A stretch of 64,000 nucleotides of DNA from Cyclobacterium marinum DSM 745 (GCF_000222485.1 NC_015914.1:5438001-5502000); one strand, 5' to 3'; positions 1 through 9,930 are shown, counted from the stretch's first letter. Notes: generated from the letters alone by a model not told the origin. Numbers and translations: made by a program.

Positions 1-1
1 G

Positions 2-460
2 ATTATGAAACTTTCCGAGATGATGCGACATATGCTTTATGAAGACCAAGGGCGGTATGTTTCACTTTCCAGAGAAATCAAATTCATGGAAAATTTCATT
101 GAGTTATGGAGGTTAAAGCTGGATGAAAAGCCACGGATTACGTTTAATTATGAAGGGGTATTGGAAAGGCATAGGGTTGCCCATTTGATTTTTTTGGTTT
201 TCCTTGAGAATGCCTTTAAGCATGGCAATACCATAGACGGAAGGATAGCAATAAAGCTTAGGATAGATGCAGAAGACATCCTTCGCTATTACATTAGAAA
301 TGATGTGATCCTTGCCCGTAAGACAGCTGAGGAAGAAAGTGGGGTTGGCCTCCTGAATGTAGAAAAAAGGCTAAACCTGATTTACCCGGGCAAACACGAG
401 TTGATATTAAATCAAAATAACACCTCCTTTGAAGTAAAATTAACCCTGGATCTAAAATGA
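2..460 (+). CDS. LytS-type sensor histidine kinase, C-terminal part
   Basis: The reading frame is open at the left window edge, so only the end of the kinase is present (about 152 residues). The His-kinase/HATPase region of the LytS/YehU class is visible: an N-box (LENAFKHG, about residues 67-74) and a G-box (GVGLLNVEKRL) near residue 115. It would autophosphorylate and pass the phosphate to the LytTR regulator encoded next, whose ATG overlaps this stop codon by 4 nt (ATGA), which indicates translational coupling. The input domain lies outside the window, so the signal cannot be inferred. Confidence 0.9.
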   Translation: MMKLSEMMRHMLYEDQGRYVSLSREIKFMENFIELWRLKLDEKPRITFNYEGVLERHRVAHLIFLVFLENAFKHGNTIDGRIAIKLRIDAEDILRYYIRNDVILARKTAEEESGVGLLNVEKRLNLIYPGKHELILNQNNTSFEVKLTLDLK

Positions 461-1161
461 AATACCATATTCTTATCGTAGACGACGAGCCACCTGCCAG
501 AAAATTACTCATGGACTATGTTTCCAAACTTGCTGATTTAGAATTGGTGGGTCTTTGCAGCAACGGCGAAGAGGCCTTAGGGGTATTAAAGAAGTATCCT
601 GTAGATATTCTATTGCTGGACATCCGCATGCCATTGATGACAGGTATGGATTTATTGAATGAAATTAGTAACAAGCCATTAACAATTTTTGTAACAGCCT
701 ATGAGGAATATGCAGTAAAAGGCTATGAATTGGATGTGATTGATTACCTGATGAAGCCAGTTTCGTTCGAGCGTTTTAAAAAAGCCATTGAAAAGGCCAT
801 TGAATACCTGTCAGTACAAATTTCAACCAAGCCAGCCAAAGAAACCACAGACTATTTTTTTATAAAAACAGATACCCGCATTGTCAAAATTAGGTATGAG
901 GAAGTTCAAGCCATAGAAGCCCAAAGAGAATACATCAAAATCATCACCCCAAACAGGAAAGTTATGTCTTTGATTTCCCTTACAAATGTAGCCCATGGTT
1001 TACCGGAGGATTTTGTTCGCATCCACCGTTCATTTATTATCAATATGAGCCAAATTGATGAAGTTCAATCCAATGAAATTTTGATAGGAAAATCCTATTA
1101 TCCCATTAGCAGGAATTACCGAGAAGCATTTTTCAAAAAACTGGAAGAAAGAAGGTTGTAA
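457..1161 (+). CDS. LytTR-family response regulator
   Basis: This is a 234-residue response regulator. The receiver domain has the acidic pair D9-D10, the phospho-acceptor D55 (in LLLDIRMP) and the conserved K100 (in DYLMKP). A LytTR DNA-binding domain follows at about 135-232, with the typical VHRSFIIN-like strand (IHRSFIINM). It is coupled by a 4-nt overlap to the upstream LytS-type kinase, so the two form a classic Bacteroidota LytS/LytR pair. Target genes are not evident. Confidence 0.95.
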   Translation: MKYHILIVDDEPPARKLLMDYVSKLADLELVGLCSNGEEALGVLKKYPVDILLLDIRMPLMTGMDLLNEISNKPLTIFVTAYEEYAVKGYELDVIDYLMKPVSFERFKKAIEKAIEYLSVQISTKPAKETTDYFFIKTDTRIVKIRYEEVQAIEAQREYIKIITPNRKVMSLISLTNVAHGLPEDFVRIHRSFIINMSQIDEVQSNEILIGKSYYPISRNYREAFFKKLEERRL

Positions 1162-1193
1162 TCATAAAGTATCAATTTGTTTTCCGCCGCTTT

Positions 1194-2063
1194 TCATTTT
1201 ACCTGAAGTACATACCCCCTACCTCGAATATTTTTGAGTTGAATATTCGGATCTTGCAATAGCTTTTTGCGAAGTTTGGAGACAAACATATCCAGGCTTC
1301 TGCCCACAAATACCCCCTCATCTTCCCATATTTCTTTGAGCAGGTGGTCTCTCTCAAGCATTTCGTTTGGGTGCAAGGCAAATAGGGTTAGCAACTTATT
1401 TTCTTTTTGGGAAAGTTGGATTTCCTCTGTTCCAATTTTCAAAAGCTGTTTACTGTGATACAGTTCAAACTTCCCGATACCCACGGATTGACTATTGCCC
1501 ATGTTCTTACTCTTGCTGGGCTTAAGTGCATTTTTATTGTATATCAACAAAAAGCCAAAGGCCAAAATCCCAATGATGATCGGTACAGAAAAGTTGGATA
1601 CCCTCATTGTATTGTGATCAAACCGGATTTTGATGCTATAGCAATCTTTTGGCTGCAAACGTCCCTGACATGGAATTAGGGTTTTGTCTTTGTGACTGGA
1701 CATTTGATAACTGTAAACAACCTGATTCTCTATGCATTCCACAACATTAACTTGGTATTTACCTTCAGCTTTTTTGCCCACCAAGCCTTCCCCCAAACCC
1801 TTATGAATAACTTTAACCAAACTGTCCGGGTCAAATTGGAAGGGGTTTTCAAATACAATACTATATTCACTCTCGCTGATTCTCTTGATTGGCAAAACCC
1901 TAGAAGTGCTATCTCCTGAGGCAAGCAAGATTTGGTGCCCCACATTCCTCAACCTGATTTCTCTGTTTTCTGCAAAATCATCTGACTTCCATGGCCACAG
2001 AAGGATCATGGTAAAAATCATGGTGAATATTCCGATTCCGGCAGGTTGTATCAATTTTTTCAT
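1194..2063 (-). CDS. Membrane-bound winged-helix regulator (ToxR-like)
   Basis: The 289-residue protein has an unusual order. A hydrophobic segment lies at residues 7-25, followed by a periplasm-facing region of about 130 residues, a second membrane helix near 160-177 (VPIIIGILAFGFLLIY), and a C-terminal OmpR/PhoB-type winged helix at about 195-289 (REIWEDEGVFVGRSLDMFVSKLR region). No receiver domain is present. This layout suggests one-component transmembrane sensing, with an inverted topology relative to ToxR itself. It is divergent from the propeller lipoprotein at 2189, which makes that gene a candidate target or sensory partner. Confidence 0.85.
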   Translation of the reverse strand: MKKLIQPAGIGIFTMIFTMILLWPWKSDDFAENREIRLRNVGHQILLASGDSTSRVLPIKRISESEYSIVFENPFQFDPDSLVKVIHKGLGEGLVGKKAEGKYQVNVVECIENQVVYSYQMSSHKDKTLIPCQGRLQPKDCYSIKIRFDHNTMRVSNFSVPIIIGILAFGFLLIYNKNALKPSKSKNMGNSQSVGIGKFELYHSKQLLKIGTEEIQLSQKENKLLTLFALHPNEMLERDHLLKEIWEDEGVFVGRSLDMFVSKLRKKLLQDPNIQLKNIRGRGYVLQVK

Positions 2064-2159
2064 TACTCAAATATAAGGTTAAATAGAAGTCATCTTTCAA
2101 TTTTACCTTGATTTACAATCTTTTTACATTCTATTTACCATCTTGACTTTGGATAGCTT

Positions 2160-2167
2160 TAGGTTTG
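2160..2167 (+). promoter_or_regulatory. Candidate Bacteroidota -7 promoter element
   Basis: The octamer TAGGTTTG matches the TAnnTTTG element used by the Bacteroidota primary sigma factor. It lies 21 nt before the ATG of the propeller lipoprotein. A TTG lies upstream but at a shorter distance than the usual spacing, so only the -7 part is well supported. Confidence 0.4.
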
Positions 2168-2188
2168 GACATGCTTAACAAATAAAAA

Positions 2189-3247
2189 ATGAAAAAACAC
2201 TTAAGATTATTTTCCTGGCTAATGCTGTTAGTTTTTATCACTTCATGTAAAGATCAAGTCAAAAATGACCAAGAAAAAAACCAATCCAATTTCCAAAGCA
2301 ATAATTCAAACACTTCCAACGCTCCTAAATCAATCGTACGTAATATAGTGCAAGATGGCAAAGGCAACATTTGGATGGCTACCTGGGAAGGGGTGTTTCG
2401 GTATGATGGAAAGTCTTTTACCAATGTAACAAAGCAAGTAAGTTCAGCTCGCTTCTTTTCAGTTTTGGAAGACAGCAAAGGCAATATGTGGTTTGGAAGT
2501 ATTGGATCAGGTGTATATTATTTTGATGGAAAAGACTTTCAAAATTTCACAACCAAGGAAGGGCTTCCGAATAATGAGATTACCAGCATTTATGAGGACC
2601 AAGCAAATAATATCTGGTTGGGCACAAATGGGGGATTGAGCCGGTACGATGGAAAAACTTTTCAGAATTTTATGTTGACCGAAGATTCTATTGTTGAGGA
2701 TAAAGCAGGGAAAACAGTTCCGAATTTCACCCGCCCACCTAACGAGGTCAATTCCATCATTGAAGACAATACGGGTACTTTTTGGTTTGCCACAAGGGGC
2801 AACACCTATCTATATGACGGAAAAACATTTACCATTATAAGCCATAAGGACAAGCCGTTTACCAATGTTCGATCTTTAATCGAAGATAAAAAAGGCACTA
2901 TCTGGCTAGGTGGAAATGATGGCTTATGGCGCTATGACCCATCGACTTCGCTCAAGGCTGGTGAGGGTAAATTCACCAACATCAGCAAGAATTTTATTGG
3001 ATACATTCATGAGGATAAGAAAGGAAATATCTGGACAAGTTCAGAAACTAAAGAAGGATCTTGGGTACTTACACATTATTATTCCCAGACCTTTTTAAAT
3101 AAAACACCCGCAGCAACCGAAATAAATACCAAAGAAAGAAAGATGCTATTTGGGATTTTAGAAGCAAAGGACGGAAGTATTTGGTTCGGCTCTGATGGGG
3201 TGTATCGATACAATGGAAAAACCATTACTGATTTCAGAAGCAAATAA
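2189..3247 (+). CDS. Two-component-regulator propeller lipoprotein
   Basis: This 352-residue protein has a lipoprotein signal peptide ending in FITSC (lipidated Cys20). After a Ser/Asn-rich linker comes a series of about seven propeller repeats of the type IxEDxxGNIWxGTxxGxxRYDGKxF. These are the blades found in the sensor part of hybrid two-component systems and in related free-standing lipoproteins. There is no kinase domain, so it is a surface or periplasmic binding or scaffold protein. The divergent membrane-bound regulator at 1194-2063 is a plausible partner. Confidence 0.88.
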   Translation: MKKHLRLFSWLMLLVFITSCKDQVKNDQEKNQSNFQSNNSNTSNAPKSIVRNIVQDGKGNIWMATWEGVFRYDGKSFTNVTKQVSSARFFSVLEDSKGNMWFGSIGSGVYYFDGKDFQNFTTKEGLPNNEITSIYEDQANNIWLGTNGGLSRYDGKTFQNFMLTEDSIVEDKAGKTVPNFTRPPNEVNSIIEDNTGTFWFATRGNTYLYDGKTFTIISHKDKPFTNVRSLIEDKKGTIWLGGNDGLWRYDPSTSLKAGEGKFTNISKNFIGYIHEDKKGNIWTSSETKEGSWVLTHYYSQTFLNKTPAATEINTKERKMLFGILEAKDGSIWFGSDGVYRYNGKTITDFRSK

Positions 3248-3560
3248 GATGCACCCCACAAGCGTTTAGTTTACCCCCCTTCTATTCTTTCCAAGTGGCA
3301 ATTGAAGGATAAATGAAATTATCAAAACAAAGAGGTGATTTGCAACCTCCGCCTACTCAGCAATTGCAGTAAACCCAGGACCATCTTAAAAAAAATGTCT
3401 TTAAGTCACATTAAGGACTTCACGACACACCTATCAAAGAATAATAGTAAGTAACCGTTTTATTAGTATAAATTTTTCCTTGATAGTGATGAAAATCGCA
3501 GCTTTTAATCTATATAGGCGAGTTGGCCATTATGGTATGGGTAGAGCGTTTGGGGACGGT
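3248..3560. other. Intergenic stretch, no gene seen
   Basis: About 310 bases without a supportable reading frame, RNA gene or clear hairpin. It lies between convergent genes (propeller lipoprotein and toxin). Confidence 0.5.
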
Positions 3561-3857
3561 TTATTGATCAAGTTTAGAAGGGTCATCATTATTTGGCCAC
3601 AGTAGCAATACTTCTAACCTTTGAGCATTATAGCTATAAAAAAGTGTATTGTGAGGACTTAATTGGAACTCTCTTGCTCCTTCTTTCCTTTCAGATTTCT
3701 TAAAACTTTGAGGGTGTTGACTTAATTGTTTTAGTGCTTCTTCTAAACGTTTGAAGAATTTTTCTATTTCTTTTTCGGTCCAGTTTTCTTCAAGATAGTC
3801 AACAATTCTGTCCAACTGGTTCTCGGCTTCTTCTGACTAAACTATTTCTAAAGCCAT
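3561..3857 (-). pseudogene. RelE/ParE-family toxin with in-frame amber codon
   Basis: Read from the ATG at 3857, the frame gives MALEIV, then a TAG at 3839-3837, then an uninterrupted ParE/RelE-superfamily toxin body (SEEAENQLDRIVDYLEENW to the end, about 91 residues). Family members usually have a Trp-(Thr/Ser) in this spot (VWSEEA-like), so a TGG to TAG change is the simplest explanation. The ATG overlaps the antitoxin stop by 10 nt, the normal toxin-antitoxin arrangement. An internal TTG at 3815 could still start an 84-residue product lacking the first beta strand. The toxin is probably inactivated. Confidence 0.8.
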
Positions 3858-4045
3858 TTTTCATATCTTTTTCGCACCTCACTATGAGGTTTCACCTTGC
3901 CTTCCTTAACTTGTTGCATGGCTTTTTCCAACTTCGCTTCAAGCTCTGATTCTTCCTTTAGCATTGCTTCTATTTTTGCTAATTGCTCATCAGAAGATTG
4001 TATTACTTTTTGTATGATTTTGTATTTCCTAGTCTCTATGTTCAT
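3848..4045 (-). CDS. Putative antitoxin of the ParE-type pair
   Basis: This is a 65-residue, highly charged, mostly helical protein (KIEAMLKEESELEAKLEKAM core) located directly upstream of, and overlapping, a ParE/RelE-type toxin gene. Its size, charge and gene order fit a type II antitoxin. No DNA-binding domain can be named with certainty, so the assignment rests on context. It ends in TAG inside the start of the toxin gene. Confidence 0.75.
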   Translation of the reverse strand: MNIETRKYKIIQKVIQSSDEQLAKIEAMLKEESELEAKLEKAMQQVKEGKVKPHSEVRKRYEKWL

Positions 4046-4317
4046 TGTACTGGTAATTAATACCGCATAGTAAATATAACATTTATTATCATTTTTAGAT
4101 TCAATCGCTTATTAAAGCATGATTTCTTTCTATCGTTTATTTGAGGCATTCGGTTTTGACTGATGGATGGATGTAATCACAAGAAAATCATTCTATTGAG
4201 AATTTGGCATAGTATCGCTTCGGTGAAATGGAAAATAAAAACGAAGTAACTTATTTTCCATTTCACCACTTAATAGAAGGTCAATTTCTAATTTAGGGTT
4301 ATTTTCCTACTGCCTTC

Positions 4318-5061
4318 TCAATACCTTATTTCCCACATCCAAGCTCTCCTGCTTTCGATGGAAGTTTGGATAAACTCTCGAGCTATGTCTAGATATTCAG
4401 TACCTGATACTTCTCTCCCTCTCATTCTCTTTGGCAGGGAGATGATTTCTTCCGGTTCTCCAAAAGTAATTTTCTCGGCTTCTACGATGAGCATACCATC
4501 ATTAATATCATAAGCCAAAATCAAACCTGGAAGCCCGAATTGCTCCTCCGGACCCGTTGGAACGGGGATATCTGAGGCGAACCAAGCAGTGATCTTTTGG
4601 CCTTTAATGCTGTCTTCAGACACAGCTTTCATGCACATGTGACCCAGTATATCACGTATTTCGTTCATTACTCTCCATTTAGGAGTATTTAAGCTGTCAC
4701 GGACGATGTAAGTTTTACCCATTTGATCCATGTACTTCAAATAGGTCTGGTCTTCAAAATTGTTTTCAATGAAATAGTCTTTTACCTGCCAAGAATAGCT
4801 TTGGACTTGATAGGGTTCCCCAAATGTATAAAGACTTTTTTCCGGCCAAAACTGAAGTTTCATCCGAGTACTATAGCCTTCAGGATTACTCCAAGTGAGT
4901 AGGATCCTATCCTTTTCTTGCTCAGTAATGTGAGGCAAATTGGAGTATATTTTATCATAGAATATCCGGTAGCGATATTCTACCTCTCCTACTATATTTT
5001 GGGCTTTTAGACCTGTAGAAATTAATAATAGGATAAGGATCTTTAGGCATTTTAATTTCAT
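4318..5061 (-). CDS. GLPGLI family secreted protein
   Basis: This 247-residue protein has a signal peptide (cleavage near GLKAQ, residue 21) and contains the diagnostic GLPGLIL motif at about residue 176. GLPGLI proteins are a Bacteroidota-specific periplasmic or outer-membrane-associated family of unknown function. They are often encoded next to outer-membrane beta-barrel receptors, as here (next gene upstream, 5333-8146). The 270-bp spacer suggests its own promoter or a weakly linked transcript. Confidence 0.93.
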   Translation of the reverse strand: MKLKCLKILILLLISTGLKAQNIVGEVEYRYRIFYDKIYSNLPHITEQEKDRILLTWSNPEGYSTRMKLQFWPEKSLYTFGEPYQVQSYSWQVKDYFIENNFEDQTYLKYMDQMGKTYIVRDSLNTPKWRVMNEIRDILGHMCMKAVSEDSIKGQKITAWFASDIPVPTGPEEQFGLPGLILAYDINDGMLIVEAEKITFGEPEEIISLPKRMRGREVSGTEYLDIAREFIQTSIESRRAWMWEIRY

Positions 5062-5332
5062 TGTTTTAATGTTTTAAGAATTGGCTGAATCAGAATATGT
5101 GAAATAGATTTGCAAAATACACCAGCATTCAAACCTATTTAACTATATATAACATTGTAAATTAGAAAGAATCAACTTTTCACTCAAAAGCCAGAGGATT
5201 TATATCGCTTAAAAAGCAAATATAAATTAAATCACAACTACTATTGATCTTGCTCAAACGGTAAACTTAATTTTCCATTTAAGAAGCTGACCTTATTTAT
5301 TTAGCGACTATAGAATCTTCCCAATTACTCCA

Positions 5333-8146
5333 CTATCTACGTTTTTTCACTTCTATTCCCCGCATATTGTACGTTACTCCGAGTAAGAAATACCTTGATA
5401 GTGTTTCAATCCTACCGGTGGAAACGTAATTTTGACCTGCATATTGGCTGATGGTTTGATTTTGCTTGAAGACGTCATAAGCGGATAGCCTGACTTCCCA
5501 TTTTTTAGCCTTGCCGAGTAGTTTATAGACGAATGCATTAAGAATAGGTACTTCTTGATCAAATCCAAAACTTTCGTTCTTATATCGGTTATAGTTGAAT
5601 TTTACATCTAAATAAAAATCTTTGGGGAATTTTAAGTTCATATTACTATAAGCACTCCAATTTATTATGTCTTGGTTTTGGGAAGGATTCTGTTCGTATT
5701 TTGTTTTGCTAAGCCTGAAGGATGACCCGGTATATAAGCTAAACCATTCTAAAGGTGTCAGATTGAAATTAACCCCAAAGTTATTGCCGGAAGTTTGGGT
5801 CTCTGTCTCCACTGAGTTGATGAGGGCAAGGCTTTTAGTATAGGAGGGATTTGCATATAAGTATGCGGAAGCCTTGGTTTTTACGATAGGAAAACCAAAA
5901 CCTAAATAAGGATTAAAACGCTGCCCCCCTGAAACATTGCCAGCCTTGTAGGTAGTGACAAAGGTTTCCGGGTCTATGGTTTGATTTTGAACTACTTGAT
6001 TCTGATAGAATGTTGAATTGAAAGAAACCCGCAAATTTATAAACGAAACAGGATCATACATGCTATACCCAGTATTGAATGAATGGGATACTTGAGGCTC
6101 TAAATCAGGATTTCCTTCCCGTATATACAATGGGTTAGAAATGTCCTTGTATGGCTGCAAGTCGGCGATATTTGGGGGATTGACGCCCATGTTATAACCT
6201 GCGCTGATGCGCTTGTTCCCTTTCATTGTTTTATAGAAAGTTACATTAGGTGTTAAATTGAGGTAACTCTTGTTCACTCGGCCCAATATTTCACTATCCT
6301 TTAAGACTGAAAATTGTCCATTTAGCCGATAGTTGGAAGCGGCTAACCCAACGCTTAAGTTGGAGCCTTTGTTGGCATATCGGATACTAGAACCAAACCT
6401 GTTGTAGGTAATTGTATTTTCAAAAAATCGACTGAGGTCCGGATTTAGCTCTTGGGTGTCGCTTGACTCCACATCGTATACTTGCCGGTTGGTTTCGCTC
6501 TGTGACTGGCTGAAATTGTAGAAAGTCTCCCAAAAAAATATTTTTTTGATTGGTTCCACAAAGAGTAAGCTTGACTTGATCAAGTTGGAGCCATTCAGTG
6601 CCTGGTTCAATTGATCCAAGTTTCGGAAATAGGTATTTGGATCTGTGGAGTTCATGAGATCTACAACTGATTTTTGTATACCATTTTGGTCTGCCTTACT
6701 ATAGGTATCACTGATACTGGCTGCAAAGTTTCGTCCGTTTTTCTTGAATTTATGCCTATATATTGCTGTGCCCTGAAAGGCCCCTGACCATTTATCAGAT
6801 TGGTTGTTCCTATCCATTTGGCTTTGCTCCGTACTGCTGCGTATCAGCTCTTGATGGCTGGCCAAGTAAGTCGTAAGTGAACTTAGCCTTCCTTTTACGT
6901 TAATGGTGATAGTATTGGCGCTGTCTAATTCGTTTTGAAAACGAAGATTTACCCGATGGTGACCTGCCATGTTATTTTGTGAGTTTTGGTCAGTTGAGGT
7001 AAAGGAAGTATTGTCCTGCAAGAAATTTGTCCTGCTATTGAAACTCTCCAGCGCTTGATCACTACGGCTATAGAAGTAGTTACTATTAAAATCCTTTTTA
7101 TCCTTCAGGTAATTATAATTGACACCTATGGCTTGGTTATTAGAGTAACCAGAGTTGAGGTTATTGAAGGGGATTTCAAAGGATTCTTCATTGTCCCCAC
7201 CTGAAAACGAAAAATAATTCGAACCACCTCCATTAAAACCAAAGTCCCCGGTGTCGCCAAATTGGAAAGCACCACTCCCTTTAAACTCCTGCAGGTCATC
7301 CCAGCTCAGACCGGATTGGTTCACATTGTTGCCATAGCCGATCACCGAAAATTGGTTTACTTTGTCAAATTTATTGAATGAAGCATTTCCAGACCATCTT
7401 CCGTCTGTACCAAGTGCTGCTGAAAGCTTACCAAAACCTCCTTTTCTGGCTTCCTCCTTCAACTCAACGTTTAAGGTTTTTTCCTTCACTCCATCTTCAA
7501 CACCTGTTAACTTGGACTGTTCTGACTTGTCATCGAATAACTGAAGCTTGCTTACTGACTCAGCATTTAAGTTTTGTGTAGCCATTTTTGTATTACCTCC
7601 AAAAAAGCGCCTTCCATCCACAGTTACTTTCTGTACTTGTTCCCCTTGTGCAACTATATTTCCATCCTTGTCGATTTGTATCCCGGGCAGCTTGCGGAGC
7701 AATTCTTCCAAAGTCGCCCCAGGGGGCACTTTAAATTTACTTGCATCATACTCAAGGGTGTCTCCACGCATCATCAACGGCGCTTTGGCAGCTTTTACAA
7801 CTACCTCGTAGAGTTCCTGTAAGATTGGCATCAACTGAATCTCATCGACTTCCAAATCACCTGTTTCAGGAAGAACCAGTTCCATTTGAACGGGAAGGTA
7901 GCCCATATAGGTGGCTTTGATGAGTAGCGGTTGTCTCTCTACATTTTTGAATTGGTACGCTCCATTTTCTTTGGTCAGGGTGTAGGCCACCAAGGCCGAG
8001 TCTTTTGGGCTAAGGAGTAGCACAGAGGTATAGTCGAGTGGCATATTCGTTGTATCTTTCACCACTCCACGAATAGTAAGTTTGGATTGGGCATGGGAGC
8101 CAAAGGTGATGAAGGCCAGAAGAAGGCATGAAATAAGTAATTTCAT
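5333..8146 (-). CDS. TonB-receptor-like outer membrane beta-barrel protein
   Basis: The 937-residue precursor has a signal peptide (about 1-20, ending SHAQS), then a carboxypeptidase-regulatory-like beta-sandwich (about 22-110). A plug-like domain (about 125-230) contains LRKLPGIQIDKDGNI and VTVDGRRFFGG. The large C-terminal barrel is of the OMP_b-brl_3 class (about 380-937). No TonB-box can be assigned with certainty. It probably imports or binds an unknown ligand. The GLPGLI gene follows on the same strand. The upstream 400 bp carry no other gene. Confidence 0.92.
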   Translation of the reverse strand: MKLLISCLLLAFITFGSHAQSKLTIRGVVKDTTNMPLDYTSVLLLSPKDSALVAYTLTKENGAYQFKNVERQPLLIKATYMGYLPVQMELVLPETGDLEVDEIQLMPILQELYEVVVKAAKAPLMMRGDTLEYDASKFKVPPGATLEELLRKLPGIQIDKDGNIVAQGEQVQKVTVDGRRFFGGNTKMATQNLNAESVSKLQLFDDKSEQSKLTGVEDGVKEKTLNVELKEEARKGGFGKLSAALGTDGRWSGNASFNKFDKVNQFSVIGYGNNVNQSGLSWDDLQEFKGSGAFQFGDTGDFGFNGGGSNYFSFSGGDNEESFEIPFNNLNSGYSNNQAIGVNYNYLKDKKDFNSNYFYSRSDQALESFNSRTNFLQDNTSFTSTDQNSQNNMAGHHRVNLRFQNELDSANTITINVKGRLSSLTTYLASHQELIRSSTEQSQMDRNNQSDKWSGAFQGTAIYRHKFKKNGRNFAASISDTYSKADQNGIQKSVVDLMNSTDPNTYFRNLDQLNQALNGSNLIKSSLLFVEPIKKIFFWETFYNFSQSQSETNRQVYDVESSDTQELNPDLSRFFENTITYNRFGSSIRYANKGSNLSVGLAASNYRLNGQFSVLKDSEILGRVNKSYLNLTPNVTFYKTMKGNKRISAGYNMGVNPPNIADLQPYKDISNPLYIREGNPDLEPQVSHSFNTGYSMYDPVSFINLRVSFNSTFYQNQVVQNQTIDPETFVTTYKAGNVSGGQRFNPYLGFGFPIVKTKASAYLYANPSYTKSLALINSVETETQTSGNNFGVNFNLTPLEWFSLYTGSSFRLSKTKYEQNPSQNQDIINWSAYSNMNLKFPKDFYLDVKFNYNRYKNESFGFDQEVPILNAFVYKLLGKAKKWEVRLSAYDVFKQNQTISQYAGQNYVSTGRIETLSRYFLLGVTYNMRGIEVKKRR

Positions 8147-8548
8147 TTTATTTCGGGTTTATGTTTTTAACAATAATTTGTATGACTAAAAACCATCATC
8201 CCATTTATCATTATCAGTTCACCTTTACAAGTTGAATTGGTAGCGTGAGAAGACTAGCTTAATGTTCAATGTGCTATCTATGAATCTAAATAAAAAAGTG
8301 GAATTAGAGCGAATTTTACTTTTCGCAACGCTTATCAGACTTTTTTAATAAATACTCTTGAGCTTCAAATTCTTATAATATGCCCCCTTCACTTCACTCC
8401 TTCGCGTAGTCATCTATTAAAACAAATCAAAAATTGCTTCTTTCAAGCAAGGTAATTTTGAAATATTATATCGATGACTTTCAAACTATTACAATAATAG
8501 TAATAATTCAACTAAAAACATAATACTAATTTATTAAAAAATGTTAAT
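8147..8548. other. Intergenic region upstream of the barrel gene
   Basis: About 400 AT-rich bases with no supportable gene. This stretch must hold the promoter of the outer-membrane receptor and is bounded on the right by the left end of an IS982-type element. Confidence 0.5.
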
Positions 8549-9690
8549 AACCTGAGTTCGATTTTAGCATATGGCAATTTGGTTAGTTTGAACGGTTTCA
8601 CATTTGATTCGGGGCTTTTTCGGAAAAAAAAGTATATGCATTCAATCCTGTTATCAAGTTTGTAATGAAATTATTGAAAGAACGATGCCTAGAATGCTCA
8701 ATCTGGCACATGTTTTTCAGTTCGTCATTTACCGTTTCAATAACCGCTCTTTTTCGGAGCAAGATCTTATCCTTTAGCTCCATCAGGGTATTTTTCATGT
8801 TGTTTCTGATATTGGTAATCAGGTGAAGGCCATCCATAAACAAGATTTCGGTCAATCCTTTTGAAATATACCCTTTGTCAGCATAAAGTTTTCCCTTTAA
8901 TTTATTTACAAACTTTTTATTCTTCAAGGGTTCTCTGTCATCAACATTACCCTGTGTGATTACAAAATTCAGTATCTCCCCTTTGTCATTGATTACCAGA
9001 TGAAGCTTAAAGCCAAAGAAGTACCCCATGGTAGATTTACCCACCTGAGCAATGTCTTTGAATACCCTATTTCGCTTAATCCTCTTGTTTTTAGAAACTC
9101 TAATAGGGGTAGAATCAATAAAGGCTATTCCTGTCCCATCTCCTAAACAACAGGTTTTCAAGAGTATAGTCATTGGCAACGAAGCGGATTGCATCAATTC
9201 CACAAACCTGTTGTATGAGACCGTATTTGGGAATAAATGTAACATATGGACCTGCACATAATTGAGATAAAAGTGTTTCATATTCCGATATCCTCCTGTA
9301 TGAAACATCACCATGATTGTAATGACCTCGCTGGGGCTCATTTTCGCAGTTCTCTTAGGTTTATTTCCTAGGAGATGTTTTTCGATGGATTTGTTAAATT
9401 CAATGCAGAATTCATCAATAAGATAGAAAATTTCGGTGATTTTGCTGTCAGTCAAAGTCATGTTTGAGTAGTTAAATTGTTGATATTCACACCTTTAATT
9501 TAACAAAAGAACATGACTTTTTCTATTTTTTACAGTGTTTATTTAAATATTATAAAGATTAAGTATAGTTAATTTATTAATAAATAGATATTTAATAATT
9601 ATTTATATTAAATAAATGAATTAAAAGATATTAATTCTTAAGCACCTTTGAACCAGCGGATTTCGTGAAATTATTAATCAAACTCAGGTT
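8549..9690 (-). mobile_element. IS982-family insertion sequence
   Basis: The element carries one transposase gene bounded by 15-bp terminal inverted repeats. The left end (8549-8563) reads AACCTGAGTTCGATT. The right end (9676-9690), read inward on the minus strand, is AACCTGAGTTTGATT (one mismatch). The left non-coding end is 49 bp; the right leader is about 229 bp and very AT-rich, longer than usual for IS982. I see no target duplication, so the outer boundary on the right is less certain. Confidence 0.65.
8598..9461 (-). CDS. IS982 family transposase
   Basis: This 287-residue DDE transposase matches the IS982 pattern: an N-terminal helical region with the MFHTGGYRNMKHFY segment, a first acidic residue in FIDSTPIRV, a second in the LYADKGYISK segment, and the Glu in RAVIETVNDELKN. 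It is full length with no internal stop, so the element may be active. It starts at an ATG at 9461 and ends 35 nt inside the left inverted repeat. Confidence 0.95.
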   Translation of the reverse strand: MTLTDSKITEIFYLIDEFCIEFNKSIEKHLLGNKPKRTAKMSPSEVITIMVMFHTGGYRNMKHFYLNYVQVHMLHLFPNTVSYNRFVELMQSASLPMTILLKTCCLGDGTGIAFIDSTPIRVSKNKRIKRNRVFKDIAQVGKSTMGYFFGFKLHLVINDKGEILNFVITQGNVDDREPLKNKKFVNKLKGKLYADKGYISKGLTEILFMDGLHLITNIRNNMKNTLMELKDKILLRKRAVIETVNDELKNMCQIEHSRHRSFNNFITNLITGLNAYTFFSEKAPNQM

Positions 9691-9930
9691 GATAGATAAA
9701 TTTCCGCCTTGTAGATTTTTGGCGTTAAGAAATTTAAGCAGGGATTAGCAAGGACACAGGCATGTTTGACCAAGGTTTATAGAATGAGTACTGGGGAAGC
9801 AAGTGGACAAGTACAAACCTAAAAATCAGGGGTTTGCCTGTGTGAGGGTAGCCTTAAATTTTAGCCAAAAAGATACTCAGCGGCGGGGTTTTTTGGTTAC
9901 TTTTTTGACCTGTAGCAAAAAAGTAAAAAT
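9691..9930. repeat. ~240-bp dispersed repeat, copy 1
   Basis: This copy begins with GATAGATAAATTTCCGCCTT directly after the IS end. Its outer parts (about 9691-9765 and 9825-9930) closely match 10301-10541; the central 60 bp differ. It includes the AAAGATACTCAGCGGCGGGG block. It has no coding capacity. Confidence 0.8.
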
